DNA from: Bradyrhizobium yuanmingense
GTDB taxonomy: Bacteria; Pseudomonadota; Alphaproteobacteria; Rhizobiales; Xanthobacteraceae
Length of the DNA: 64,000 nucleotides
Direction: 5' to 3'
Assembly: GCF_029167105.1 (NCBI RefSeq)
Contig: NZ_JARFML010000011.1
Location: 1-64,000 of the forward strand
Shown: positions 31,888 through 40,746 of the stretch, piece after piece
How the letters are laid out: every line of letters begins with the position of its first letter
Numbering within the stretch: the stretch's first letter is position 1
Translations under genes and position numbers: made by a program
The notes under the pieces: model-generated
What the model saw: only the letters and a program-made list of their open reading frames with translations
Databases searched by the model: none
What the model was told of the DNA's origin: nothing

Positions 31888-33246
31888 ATGATGAGCCAAG
31901 AGCAGAACGACCTCATTACCCGCGTCGGACCGAAGGCGCCTGCGGGAAAGCTGATGCGGATGTATTGGCAGCCTGCTGCGCTCGTCGACGAACTCGCGGA
32001 GGGGCGCCCCATCAAGGCCGTCAAGCTTCTCGGTGAGAACTTCGTTCTGTTCAGGGACGAAACGGGGCGCTATGGCCTGCTCGATCGCGACTGCCCGCAT
32101 CGGGGCGCCGACCTTGCCTTTGGCCGGCTCGAGAACGGAGGCCTGCGTTGCGCCTTCCACGGGTGGCTGTTCGACGCCACGGGGCAATGTCTCGAGACGC
32201 CCGCCGAACCTGCAAACTCCTCGCTCTGCAAAAACATCAAGCAGCGATCCTACCCCGTCCTGGAGAAGGGTGGAATCCTGTGGGCATATTTGGGTGAAGG
32301 CGAGCCGCCCGCGTTTCCGGAGATCGACTGCTTCGCGGCGCCGGACGAATACACCTTCGCCTTCAAGGGCCTGATCGAATGCAATTGGCTGCAGGCCCTG
32401 GAAGTCGGCATCGACCCGGCCCACGCATCGTTCCTTCACCGGTTCTTCGAGGATGAGGATACATCGGCGGCCTACGGCAAGCAGTTTCGCGGTGCGTCGG
32501 CCGACTCGGAGATGCCCATGACGAAGGTCCTGCGCGAGTACGACCGGCCGATCATCAACGTCGAGCACACCGAATACGGCCTGCGGCTCATCGCCTTGCG
32601 AGAAATCGACGAGCAGCGCACCCACGTTCGCGTCACCAACCAGCTATTCCCGCATGCGTTCGTCATTCCGATGAGCACGGAGATGACGATTACCCAGTGG
32701 CACGTGCCTGTCGACGACGTGAATTGCTATTGGTATGCGATTTTCACCAGCTACGCCGCGCCCGTCGACAAGGCGAAAATGCGCGCGCAGCGCCTCGAGC
32801 TTTACGAATTGCCGGAATACCGCTCGCGGAAGAACAAGTCGAACGACTACGGCTTCGATCCGCACGAGCAGGCGACCGAGACGTACACCGGCATGGGCGC
32901 GGACATCAACGTCCACGACCAGTGGGCCGTCGAGTCGATGGGCGCTATTCAGGACCGGACGCGTGAGCATCTCGGGCAATCCGACAAGGCGATCATTCAG
33001 TACCGCCGGCTGCTTCGCCAGGAGATCGAGAAGGTGGCCTCCGGGGGTAAGCCGCTGTTGTTCCTCGACGCTGCCAGCGCGCGCAGCATCCAGGGGCCGG
33101 CCACAATGGACGGCATCGGTCCGACGAAGGGCTGGGAAACCTACTGGATGGAAGTGGATGTCAAGCGTCGTCGGGGCGCTCCCTGGGCCGCGCCGGTGCC
33201 CGCCGAGCTCGCCAAGAAGGTGCCTCATCTGACCGCCGCCGAATAA
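31888..33246 (+). CDS. Rieske (2Fe-2S) oxygenase, phthalate 4,5-dioxygenase / O-demethylase type
   Basis: 452 residues, single-subunit oxygenase. Rieske ligands are Cys69-x-His71 (RDCPHRGAD) and Cys88-x2-His91 (RCAFHGWLFD). The mononuclear iron motif GIDPAHASFLH gives Asp176, His179 and His184. The N-terminus (AGKLMRMYWQPAAL) is characteristic of the phthalate/3-chlorobenzoate dioxygenase and demethylase group, which works as alpha-only trimers and has a long C-terminal extension (MDGIGPTKGWETYW). Electrons probably come from the ferredoxin and reductase divergently encoded at 28.4-29.9 kb. It is followed after 29 bp by a GS-like ligase. Confidence 0.92.
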   Translation: MMSQEQNDLITRVGPKAPAGKLMRMYWQPAALVDELAEGRPIKAVKLLGENFVLFRDETGRYGLLDRDCPHRGADLAFGRLENGGLRCAFHGWLFDATGQCLETPAEPANSSLCKNIKQRSYPVLEKGGILWAYLGEGEPPAFPEIDCFAAPDEYTFAFKGLIECNWLQALEVGIDPAHASFLHRFFEDEDTSAAYGKQFRGASADSEMPMTKVLREYDRPIINVEHTEYGLRLIALREIDEQRTHVRVTNQLFPHAFVIPMSTEMTITQWHVPVDDVNCYWYAIFTSYAAPVDKAKMRAQRLELYELPEYRSRKNKSNDYGFDPHEQATETYTGMGADINVHDQWAVESMGAIQDRTREHLGQSDKAIIQYRRLLRQEIEKVASGGKPLLFLDAASARSIQGPATMDGIGPTKGWETYWMEVDVKRRRGAPWAAPVPAELAKKVPHLTAAE

Positions 33247-33275
33247 CCCAGGCCCGGCCCAGCTCAGCAAAGGAG

Positions 33276-34724
33276 ATGTCGTTGAGTTTCGTCGAAAAGC
33301 ACGGTCTCTGGTCGGCCGAACAGAAGGAGGCTGCCACCCGCATGCGGCGGATGGCGGAGGAGCAGGAGTTGCATACGATCCGGCTCTCCTTTCCGGACCA
33401 GCACGGCATCTTGCGCGGCAAGGCGCTGGTCGCTTCCGAGGCGCCCTCGTCGATCGAGAGCGGCTGCTCGATAACGACGACATTGCTCGCGAAAGATACC
33501 TCTCATCGCACGGTGTTCCCCGTCTTCACCGCCGGGGGCGGGTTCGGGATGCACGAGATGCAGGGGGGAGGCGACATCTTGATGGTCGCTGATCCCACCA
33601 CCTTCAAGGTTCTGCCCTGGGCACCAAAAACCGGGTGGGTGCTTTGCGACCTCTACTTCTCCGACGGACGACCCGTGCCCTTCGCCTCCAGGGGCCTGTA
33701 CCAATCCGTGCTGGGGCAGCTCAAAGACCGGGGCTATGATTTCAAAGCGGGCCTCGAGGTCGAATGCCACATCTTCAGAGTCGAGAATCCCCGACTGGCG
33801 CCTTGGGACGCCGGCAGTCCCGGCCAACCGGGCGAGCCTCCGGAGGTCAGCCTGCTTTCGCAGGGCTATCAGTACCTGACGGAGCAACGTTACGACCAGA
33901 TGGAGCCTGCGCTCGAGCTGATCAGGCAAAACATCGTGGCGCTGGGCTTGCCGCTTCGGTCGATCGAGTTGGAATACGGGCCGAGCCAGTGCGAGTTCGT
34001 GTTCCAGCCCACCGTCGGCATTGAGCCGGCGGACACCATGGTGCTGTTTCGTACGGCAGTGAAGCAGATCTGCAACCGCCACGGCTATCACGCGACCTTC
34101 ATGTGCCGGCCGCGGATACCGAACGTGATGTCATCGGGGTGGCACCTTCACCAATCGCTGGTCTCCCGAACAGACGGCGTCAACGCGTTCATGACCAGCG
34201 AACCGGCCGGCCTGTCGAAACTTGGCAAGCACTATATGGCCGGGCTGCTGGAGCATGCCAGGGCATCCGCGGTCTTCTCGACGCCGACGATCAATGGCTA
34301 CAAGCGCTACCGTTCCTATTCGCTGGCTCCGGATCGGGCGATCTGGGGACGCGACAACAGGGGCGTCATGATCCGCGTGCTGGGCGGTCCCGACGATAAA
34401 GCCACCCGGCTCGAAAACAGGATCGGCGAGCCGGCCGCAAACCCCTATCTTTACATGGCGTCGCAGATTCTGGCCGGCCTCAACGGCATTGATCGCCAGC
34501 TCGATCCCGGTCCGTCGGCGGACACTCCCTACGAGACCAAGGCCAACCTCCTACCGACCTCCTTGCGCGAGGCGGTGTTCGCGTTGCGCGATGACCCCTT
34601 CTTCCGCGAGGCTCTGGGAGAGAAATTCGTCGACTACTACGTTTTCATCAAGAACGCGGAAATCGAGCGCTTCCAATCGACGGTCACCGAGTGGGAGCAG
34701 CGAGAATATTTCGAAATGTTCTGA
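33276..34724 (+). CDS. Glutamine synthetase family protein (gamma-glutamyl ligase type, GlnA-like/PuuA/TdnQ group)
   Basis: 482 residues. GS active-site features are retained: EVECHIF (Glu161, Glu163), the metal loop ELEYGPSQCEF (Glu231/233/240), SGWHLHQS (His290, the usual ATP/metal His), INGYKRY (Asn340), APDRAIWG (Arg354) and RLENRIGEPAANPYLYMA (Glu380, Arg382, and the ANPYL motif). It starts with a leader absent from housekeeping GlnA and lacks the adenylylation-loop signature. It sits between a Rieske oxygenase and a liv transporter, so its acceptor is more likely a catabolic amine than ammonia. Related enzymes gamma-glutamylate aniline, isopropylamine or putrescine. The substrate here is unknown. 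Confidence 0.87.
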   Translation: MSLSFVEKHGLWSAEQKEAATRMRRMAEEQELHTIRLSFPDQHGILRGKALVASEAPSSIESGCSITTTLLAKDTSHRTVFPVFTAGGGFGMHEMQGGGDILMVADPTTFKVLPWAPKTGWVLCDLYFSDGRPVPFASRGLYQSVLGQLKDRGYDFKAGLEVECHIFRVENPRLAPWDAGSPGQPGEPPEVSLLSQGYQYLTEQRYDQMEPALELIRQNIVALGLPLRSIELEYGPSQCEFVFQPTVGIEPADTMVLFRTAVKQICNRHGYHATFMCRPRIPNVMSSGWHLHQSLVSRTDGVNAFMTSEPAGLSKLGKHYMAGLLEHARASAVFSTPTINGYKRYRSYSLAPDRAIWGRDNRGVMIRVLGGPDDKATRLENRIGEPAANPYLYMASQILAGLNGIDRQLDPGPSADTPYETKANLLPTSLREAVFALRDDPFFREALGEKFVDYYVFIKNAEIERFQSTVTEWEQREYFEMF

Positions 34725-34755
34725 AACAGCATCACCGAAGCGGGAGAAGAGAGAT

Positions 34756-35931
34756 ATGAGCTTGAGGTTTGGACTTGTTGGGGCCGTCGCGATTGCCACT
34801 GCCTGGATGTCGCCGGCGCAGTGCGACACGATCAAGGTGGGGATCATCGGCACCATGTCCGGTCCGTATGCCTTGTTCGGCCAGAACTTCAAGCACGGCA
34901 TTGACGCCTGGGTGGCCAAGCGTGGATCGAAAGTCGGCGATCATCAGATCGAGTTTGTCTATCGCGACGAAGAATCGCCGAACCCCGCCAAGTCGAAATC
35001 ATTGGCTCAGGAGTTGATCGTCAAGGAGAAGGTTCAGTACATCGCGGGACTGTACTTCACTCCGGACGCCCTGGCCGTCGCTCCACTTCTCGAGGAAGCG
35101 AAGGTGCCTATGATCGTCATGAACGCCGCGACGTCCGCGATCGTGGAGAAGAGCCCCTACATCGTGCGGACGTCCTTTACGATGTGGCAGAATACGGTCC
35201 CCGCGGCGAAGGTGGCGAAGGCCAGAGCGGCCAAGAAGGTGGCGATCGCCGTCAGCGATTACGGCCCCGGCATCGATGCCGAAGCAGCCTTCAAAAAGAC
35301 GTTCGAGGCAGATGGAGGCACCATCGTCCAATCGATCAGGATGCCGCTCAATACGACCGACTTCGGCCCGATCATGCAAAGGATCAAGGATTCCGGCGCA
35401 GACATGATCTTCACGTTCTTGCCGGCCGGTCCGCCAACCCTGGGGTTCGTCAAGGCCTATATCGACAACGGGCTGAAAGCGTCCGGCGTGAAGTTGTTGT
35501 CCACGGGTGATGTCGTGACCGAGCCCGATCTTCCGACTATCGGTGACAGCGGCGTAGGCATCTTGTCGACTTACCACTACGCGGTCTCGCATGAATCTCC
35601 AGAGAACAAAGCCTTCCTGGCCGACTTGATCAAGGCTGGCGCCAAGCCTGACGACATCACCATGGCGTCGGTCGCGGCCTATGACGGTGCCCGGCTCATC
35701 TACAAGATGGTTGAGGCCACGAACGGTCAAAAGGACCCGGACAAAGCCCTTGCGGCCGTGAAGGGCATGACATGGGTCAGTCCGCGCGGCCCCGTGTCGA
35801 TCGACCCGGATACCCGGCATATTCGTCAGAACGTTTATCTGCGCGAAGTCGTGAAGCAGGACGGCAAGCTCCTCAACAAGGAACTGCAAACGTTCGATGC
35901 GCAGCCGGACTGGGGCCTGGCGAAGAACTAG
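34756..35931 (+). CDS. Branched-chain amino acid-type ABC transporter substrate-binding protein
   Basis: 391 residues from ATG 34756 after GGGAGAAGAGAG. Signal peptide about 1-22 (LVGAVAIATAWMSPAQC). The mature protein opens DTIKVGIIGTMSGPYALFGQN, the Peripla_BP_6 pattern, with the KVGDHQIEFVYRDEESP block typical of the group. It is coded between the GS-like ligase and livH and is the receptor of the third Liv system. The ligand is probably the substrate or product of the Rieske/GS pathway (inference). Confidence 0.9.
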   Translation: MSLRFGLVGAVAIATAWMSPAQCDTIKVGIIGTMSGPYALFGQNFKHGIDAWVAKRGSKVGDHQIEFVYRDEESPNPAKSKSLAQELIVKEKVQYIAGLYFTPDALAVAPLLEEAKVPMIVMNAATSAIVEKSPYIVRTSFTMWQNTVPAAKVAKARAAKKVAIAVSDYGPGIDAEAAFKKTFEADGGTIVQSIRMPLNTTDFGPIMQRIKDSGADMIFTFLPAGPPTLGFVKAYIDNGLKASGVKLLSTGDVVTEPDLPTIGDSGVGILSTYHYAVSHESPENKAFLADLIKAGAKPDDITMASVAAYDGARLIYKMVEATNGQKDPDKALAAVKGMTWVSPRGPVSIDPDTRHIRQNVYLREVVKQDGKLLNKELQTFDAQPDWGLAKN

Positions 35932-35995
35932 AGCGGATCGCTCGCGATGTAAATCTCGCGAGCAATCTCTTCATCGTGTCGGAGAAGGGCCCGGA

Positions 35996-36346
35996 ATGAG
36001 TGGTCGGTCGCAGTCTATTCGCTTCGTCAACGGTCGCATCTATCGCGATGCCAGCGACCGGATTCCGGCCGATACGCTGGTGACGCAGAATGGCGCCATT
36101 CTTTTTGTCGGCGCTCGGGACGAGGCCCCCTCCGCGGACGTCACCGCGCATGCGATGCGACAGGAGAGCTGGCGGGGCGCTCTCCGCGCCGGCAGCGCCG
36201 CGGACCTGATCGCCTTGGAGCAGGACCCGTTCGACTCGTCCGTCGACCTGAGGTCGGTCAAGACCTTGATGACGGTGGTCCGCGGGACCATTCAGCATGA
36301 CGTGTTGGGGTCGCAACATTTCAAGGCCGCGGAAGCATTCAACTAA
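35996..36346 (+). pseudogene. Amidohydrolase remnant: N- and C-terminal sandwich halves joined, catalytic barrel missing
   Basis: 116 residues. Residues 1-45 (SIRFVNGRIYRDASDRIPAD, GAILFVG) match the front beta-sandwich of a YtcJ-like amidohydrolase. Residues about 62-105 (RGALRAGSAADLIALEQDP, then VKTLMTVVRGTIQHD) match the back sandwich. The roughly 400-residue metal-binding TIM barrel between them is absent, so no catalysis is possible. The deletion kept the frame. The stop overlaps the livH start (TAATG at 36344-36348), so translation of this remnant may drive livH. It differs from the intact amidohydrolase at 30146, so it is a second gene and not a local duplicate end. Confidence 0.72.
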
Positions 36347-37215
36347 TGGCGTGGACGGGTCTCAGCATCGGGCTGGATGCCTTCTCGTACGGCATGGTGC
36401 TTTTCATCATCTCCATCGGCCTGTCCATCATGATGGGCCTGATGAGGGTCGTGAACCTTGCTCATGGCGCATTTGCGATGATCGGGGGGTATCTCGCATC
36501 TTTTGCGCTCAAGAACGCGGGAGTTGGATATCCACTCGCAATTGTCCTGGCGGTCCTCGGCACCATCGCGATCGCCTTTCCGCTCGAGTTTCTTCTCTAC
36601 CGCCGGATTTATCGCAAGTCCGATGAGCTGACCCAGATATTGCTCACGATCGGCATCGCGTTCGTCATCATCGGCGTTGCCAACTACATTCTTGGCCCGA
36701 CAACCAAATCCATTCCACTGCCTGCGCTGCTGAGCGGTCCCGTCGATCTCGGCTTCCGAATGATTCCGGCTCATCGGATTTTCGTGATGATTTGCGGAGT
36801 GTGCACCGCGGGCTTGCTCTGGCTGCTGATCGACCGCACCGAGTTCGGGATCCGGCTGCGTGCCGCGGTCGACAACGGTGACATGGCCGAGTCGCTCGGA
36901 ATCAAGACGCAGATCCTTTTTTCCGCGACCTTCGCGCTTGCGGTTGGCCTGGCGGCGTTCGGGGGCGTGGTGGGCGCCGAACTGCTGCCCGTCGAGCCTT
37001 TCTACGCGCTCAGATATATGGTGACGTTCCTCGTCGTCGTCTCGGTCGGCGGGGCAGGATCGATCCCGGGCGCCGTGGCGGCATCGATATTGCTTGGCCT
37101 TGCGGACACGACCGGCAAGTACCTTGCACCCGAATATGGTGAGTTCTTCTTCTATCTTGCGGTCATCCTGGTCGTGTTTCTGTTCCCGAACGGCCTTTTG
37201 GGCAGGAGGCACTGA
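36346..37215 (+). CDS. livH: Branched-chain amino acid-type ABC transporter permease, LivH
   Basis: 289-residue membrane protein. LivH features: SIMMGLMRVVNLAHGAFAMIG (about 27-47), the EAA loop LRAAVDNGDMAESLGIKT (about 170-187), and VVSVGGAGSIPGAVAASI near 230. The start shares one base with the preceding stop. It is first of livH-livM-livG-livF, all overlapping or nearly so. Confidence 0.93.
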   Translation: MAWTGLSIGLDAFSYGMVLFIISIGLSIMMGLMRVVNLAHGAFAMIGGYLASFALKNAGVGYPLAIVLAVLGTIAIAFPLEFLLYRRIYRKSDELTQILLTIGIAFVIIGVANYILGPTTKSIPLPALLSGPVDLGFRMIPAHRIFVMICGVCTAGLLWLLIDRTEFGIRLRAAVDNGDMAESLGIKTQILFSATFALAVGLAAFGGVVGAELLPVEPFYALRYMVTFLVVVSVGGAGSIPGAVAASILLGLADTTGKYLAPEYGEFFFYLAVILVVFLFPNGLLGRRH

Positions 37216-37216
37216 C

Positions 37217-38221
37217 GTGACCGATCGAGCCATGGTCGATGGCGTGAGCCCGCCGCGTTTTTCCGTGCCGCTTGAGCTGCGCGCTGTCGCAATCACGCTG
37301 GCGCTCGGAGCGCTCGGCTACACGCTTTTTCCGGACGACCTCGCGTTTCTGACGCGACTGATCAGCATCACGCTTCTGGTGCTGTCGCTCGATCTGGTCA
37401 CGGGGTATTGCGGCGTCGCCACCCTTGGACATGCTGCGATCTATGGTGTGAGCGCCTACGTCGTGGGTAACGCCTGCCTTGCCGGACATTCCGACCCCCT
37501 GCTGTTGTTGCTCGTGGGGGCGGTGGCCGGTGCCGTGATGGGGCTGGTCTCAGGCGTCCTTGTCACGAGGTTCAAGGGTCTCCCCCAGCTCGTGCTATCC
37601 ATTGCCGTCGGACAGCTCATCGCGGCGCTAGCCAACAAACTGTCCAGCCTGACGGGCGGAAGCGATGGATTGTCCGGCATTTCGCCTGGACGAATCTTCG
37701 GGGTCTATGCGTTCGACATGTACGGTCGCACCGGCTACGTGTTCTCCGTTGCGGTTCTCATGGTCGTGTTCGTGGTGCTGCTTCGAATCGTGCACTCTCC
37801 GTTCGGTCTGCTTTGTCAGGCAATCAAGGATGACAGCCTGCGAGCTCGGATGATCGGCGCCCGCGTGTATCCCCGGCTCGTGCTGATGTACGGCGTGTCG
37901 GGCGTTGTTGGCGGAATTGGTGGTGCTCTCAATGCGATCAATACGGGCGTCGTGGGACTGGATAGCATCGGATTTGAACGGTCGGCTGAAGCTCTCGTCA
38001 TGCTGGTCCTGGGTGGCGCAGGCAGTCTGTGGGGCGCGCTGATCGGATCCATCGTCTTCCAAGTGTTCGAGCACTACGTCTCGGCCGCGAATCCATTCCA
38101 TTGGATGACCATGGTCGGTGCGTTGCTGATCGCGGTCGTTTTGTTCGCCCCGAAAGGCCTGGTGTCCCTGGGAGGCTTGCTTGCCGGTCGCACCGCCTCG
38201 GTGCTGAGGAGGCGCCCGTGA
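37217..38221 (+). CDS. livM: Branched-chain amino acid-type ABC transporter permease, LivM
   Basis: 334 residues from GTG 37217, one base after the livH stop. The ATG at 37232 is an alternative. Motifs: LDLVTGYCGVATLGHAAIYG (about 60-79), EAA loop CQAIKDDSLRARMIGAR near 205, and LVLGGAGSLWGALIGSI near 263. The stop overlaps the livG GTG start by 4 bp. Confidence 0.92.
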   Translation: MTDRAMVDGVSPPRFSVPLELRAVAITLALGALGYTLFPDDLAFLTRLISITLLVLSLDLVTGYCGVATLGHAAIYGVSAYVVGNACLAGHSDPLLLLLVGAVAGAVMGLVSGVLVTRFKGLPQLVLSIAVGQLIAALANKLSSLTGGSDGLSGISPGRIFGVYAFDMYGRTGYVFSVAVLMVVFVVLLRIVHSPFGLLCQAIKDDSLRARMIGARVYPRLVLMYGVSGVVGGIGGALNAINTGVVGLDSIGFERSAEALVMLVLGGAGSLWGALIGSIVFQVFEHYVSAANPFHWMTMVGALLIAVVLFAPKGLVSLGGLLAGRTASVLRRRP

Positions 38222-38985
38222 GCCAGCCGCTGCTCGAACTGCGAAACGTTTCGATGTCCTTCGGCGGGATGCGGGTCAACGATGATATTTCCTTCAGTAT
38301 CGGGAAGGGAGAAAGGGTCGCGTTGATTGGCCCGAACGGCGCCGGCAAGACCACGCTCGTCAACGTCATCTCCGGTGACTTGAACCCTTCACAGGGTGCC
38401 GTCCACCTCGCTGGGGTTGATGTCACCGCGCTACCGATTTCCGATCGCGTCGACGCCGGCTTGATCCGGACATTTCAGATCACGAGGCTCTTCAAGAGCC
38501 TGACGGTCGCACAGAACGTCGCGCTCGCCGTGATGCAGCGAAAGGGGCTCACGAGAAGCATGTTTTCCTCCCCGATGGATCGGCCAGACGTTCGTCGGGA
38601 GTGGGAGCGGGCCCTTGGAACGCTCGGTATCGCCCATCTGGCCGACAGGCAGGTCTCGCATCTGGCGTACGGTCAGCAGCGCCTTCTTGACCTGGCAATC
38701 GGGCTTGCTCTCGAGCCGAAGGTCCTGCTCCTGGACGAGCCCGCGGCAGGGGTTCCGTCAGAGGAGTCCTCCAAGATCATCGAGGCGATCGACAGATTGC
38801 CATCTGATATCGCGGTCTTGATGATCGAGCATGACATGGACCTGGTGTTCAAATTTGCCCGCCGTGTGCTCGTTCTCGCCAACGGAAAGCTGATCTTCCA
38901 GGGCGATCCGGCAGAAGTCACGCACCATCAGGAAGTCCGTCGAGCTTATCTAGGTAGCTACGCAGATGCCCGCCACGCGTCTTGA
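38218..38985 (+). CDS. livG: Branched-chain amino acid-type ABC transporter ATP-binding protein, LivG
   Basis: 255 residues from GTG 38218 (overlapping the livM stop in GTGA). Walker A IGPNGAGKTT (about 35-44), signature HLAYGQQRLLDLAIGLA, Walker B VLLLDEPAAGVP. The tail HHQEVRRAYLGS is typical of LivG. It overlaps livF by 20 bp. Confidence 0.93.
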   Translation: MSQPLLELRNVSMSFGGMRVNDDISFSIGKGERVALIGPNGAGKTTLVNVISGDLNPSQGAVHLAGVDVTALPISDRVDAGLIRTFQITRLFKSLTVAQNVALAVMQRKGLTRSMFSSPMDRPDVRREWERALGTLGIAHLADRQVSHLAYGQQRLLDLAIGLALEPKVLLLDEPAAGVPSEESSKIIEAIDRLPSDIAVLMIEHDMDLVFKFARRVLVLANGKLIFQGDPAEVTHHQEVRRAYLGSYADARHAS

Positions 38986-39679
38986 AGTCAAAGGTCTCAG
39001 TGCCGGGTATGGCCCCACCCGTATCATCGATCACATGTCGTTCGAGGTCTTGCCCGGAGGCCGTCTCAGCATCCTTGGTCGAAACGGAGTCGGCAAGACG
39101 ACCTTGCTCGCATCGCTGATGGGTCTGACGACCCATCATGGGGGAAAAGTATTCCTGGGCGAGGCTGATCTCACGGATACCAAGGCATCGACACGCGCTC
39201 AACGAGGTCTCGGCTACGTACCGCAGACACGCGACATTTTTCGGTCGCTGACGGTGGAAGAAAACCTGGTCGCGGGTCTCAAGGATCGAGGTCGAGAGGC
39301 ACTTGAAGAGGTCTACGTGATGTTTCCGAGGTTGGCCGAACGTCGACGCCATTTCGGGACGCAATTATCGGGCGGCGAGCAGCAGATGCTCTCGCTCGCC
39401 AGGACGCTGCTGGGAAGGCCTTCAGTTCTCCTCTTGGATGAGCCGCTCGAGGGGCTCGCGCCGGTGATCTGCGATCAGATCATGGAAATCATCACCGCGC
39501 TGGCGAGTTCTGGTGAGATGACCATCGTTTTGGTCGAGCAGCAGATCGAACGAGCGCTGCGCTTTGCCGACCATGTCATGGTGGTTGAACGCGGCAAAGC
39601 GGTCTGGAGTGGCGAATGCGCGCACTTGCGCGACGACCCCAAGATGGTCGAGCGCCTGCTCGGTGTTGGGGTGCACTGA
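38966..39679 (+). CDS. livF: Branched-chain amino acid-type ABC transporter ATP-binding protein, LivF
   Basis: 237 residues, normal LivF length. Walker A ILGRNGVGKTT (about 34-44), signature LSGGEQQMLSLARTL, Walker B VLLLDEPLEGLAP, H-loop VLVEQQIERAL. It is the last gene of the operon that begins at 30146. It converges on the LysR gene with 52 bp between and no clear terminator. Confidence 0.93.
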   Translation: MPATRLEVKGLSAGYGPTRIIDHMSFEVLPGGRLSILGRNGVGKTTLLASLMGLTTHHGGKVFLGEADLTDTKASTRAQRGLGYVPQTRDIFRSLTVEENLVAGLKDRGREALEEVYVMFPRLAERRRHFGTQLSGGEQQMLSLARTLLGRPSVLLLDEPLEGLAPVICDQIMEIITALASSGEMTIVLVEQQIERALRFADHVMVVERGKAVWSGECAHLRDDPKMVERLLGVGVH

Positions 39680-39731
39680 GGCATTCGGCTTTCTTGTCAT
39701 TGAGACGATGGGCAAGTTCGTGTGCACGGAT

Positions 39732-40649
39732 TCACCCGCCGCTGCGTGCCGCGCGCTGGCGCAGCAGCTTGGCGAACGCCTCCGCGGGCGGTGAGAGCAC
39801 GAGCCCGCGTCGTTGATATATATAGTAGCGGCGGCGGATTTCCGGAGCGCGCAGCTTGATGAAACGCACGTCGAAATTCGGCGCGAACAGCCGTCCGTAG
39901 TCGGGAACGGCCGCCAGGCCGGTCCCAACGCCCACCAGCGCCAGAGCGGTGGTCAGATATTTGACCTCGACGGCGGTCTGCATGGAGAGCGAGCTGTCGT
40001 GCGCATGCAGCAGGCTCTCCAGGTGCCGGTTGAACTCACTGGAATAAATGACCCAGCGTTCGTCGCGCAGTTTTTTCCACGAGACGGCGCGTTGCCGCGC
40101 CAGCGGGTGCTGCGCTGAGCAGACCACTCGGATCGGTACATCCATCAGGAATGTGCTGGTGACATCCTCGCCGGTGGCGCGCTCCGGGCCGACGCCCAGT
40201 TCGGCCTCGCCCCGGCGGACCGTGCTCACCACATCGTCCGCCATCGCGTCGGTCACGCGCAGGCCGACATCCGGATGGGCTTGCTCGAACTCGCCCAGCA
40301 CTGCCGCGACCCATGTGCATGCCAGCATCTGCGGCGCTACCACGCGCAACAGGCCGGTGCGAAGGGAGCGAAGGTCCGAAGCGCCGTCTGCGATCTGTTG
40401 CACGTCATCCAGGATGCGGCGCGCCAGGGGAAGCAATTGCTGGCCGGCCGCCGTCAACAACACGACCGCGCCGCGGTCGAACAGTTTCAGCCCGAGGGTC
40501 TCCTCGAGTTGCTGAACCAGCATGCTGACTGCCGACTGCGTCAGGTTGATCTGTCGCGCCGCCGCCGTGAAGCTGCCCGCTCGAGCGACCGCGGCAAAGG
40601 CGCGCATCTGGCGCAGGCTGAGAGTGGAGAGAATGGCGGGCCGCATCAC
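39732..40649 (-). CDS. LysR family transcriptional regulator
   Basis: 305 residues. N-terminal winged helix LSLRQMRAFAAVARAGSFTA, then AARQINLTQSAVSMLVQQLE (about 10-50), followed by the linker helix and a periplasmic-binding-like effector domain. It is divergent from the DadA-like/HyuAB/TctC cassette with a 97-bp gap. An ATCAG-N5-CTGAT palindrome lies 25 bp upstream of its own start, the usual place for an autoregulated LysR site that also activates the divergent operon. Confidence 0.92.
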   Translation of the reverse strand: MMRPAILSTLSLRQMRAFAAVARAGSFTAAARQINLTQSAVSMLVQQLEETLGLKLFDRGAVVLLTAAGQQLLPLARRILDDVQQIADGASDLRSLRTGLLRVVAPQMLACTWVAAVLGEFEQAHPDVGLRVTDAMADDVVSTVRRGEAELGVGPERATGEDVTSTFLMDVPIRVVCSAQHPLARQRAVSWKKLRDERWVIYSSEFNRHLESLLHAHDSSLSMQTAVEVKYLTTALALVGVGTGLAAVPDYGRLFAPNFDVRFIKLRAPEIRRRYYIYQRRGLVLSPPAEAFAKLLRQRAARSGG

Positions 40650-40674
40650 ATGTCCTCGCTCGAACGGATCGACT

Positions 40675-40689
40675 ATCAGATTACCTGAT
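40675..40689. promoter_or_regulatory. Candidate LysR binding site
   Basis: ATCAG-ATTAC-CTGAT is an inverted repeat that satisfies the T-N11-A rule (T40676, A40688). It lies between the divergent LysR and FAD-oxidoreductase genes in a stretch (40670-40745) clearly more AT-rich than its surroundings. Confidence 0.55.
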
Positions 40690-40746
40690 GGTGATATTAA
40701 AAGAATTGGCTTGTGTGATGGGGGGATTATTTTTCAGAATTCCCGC

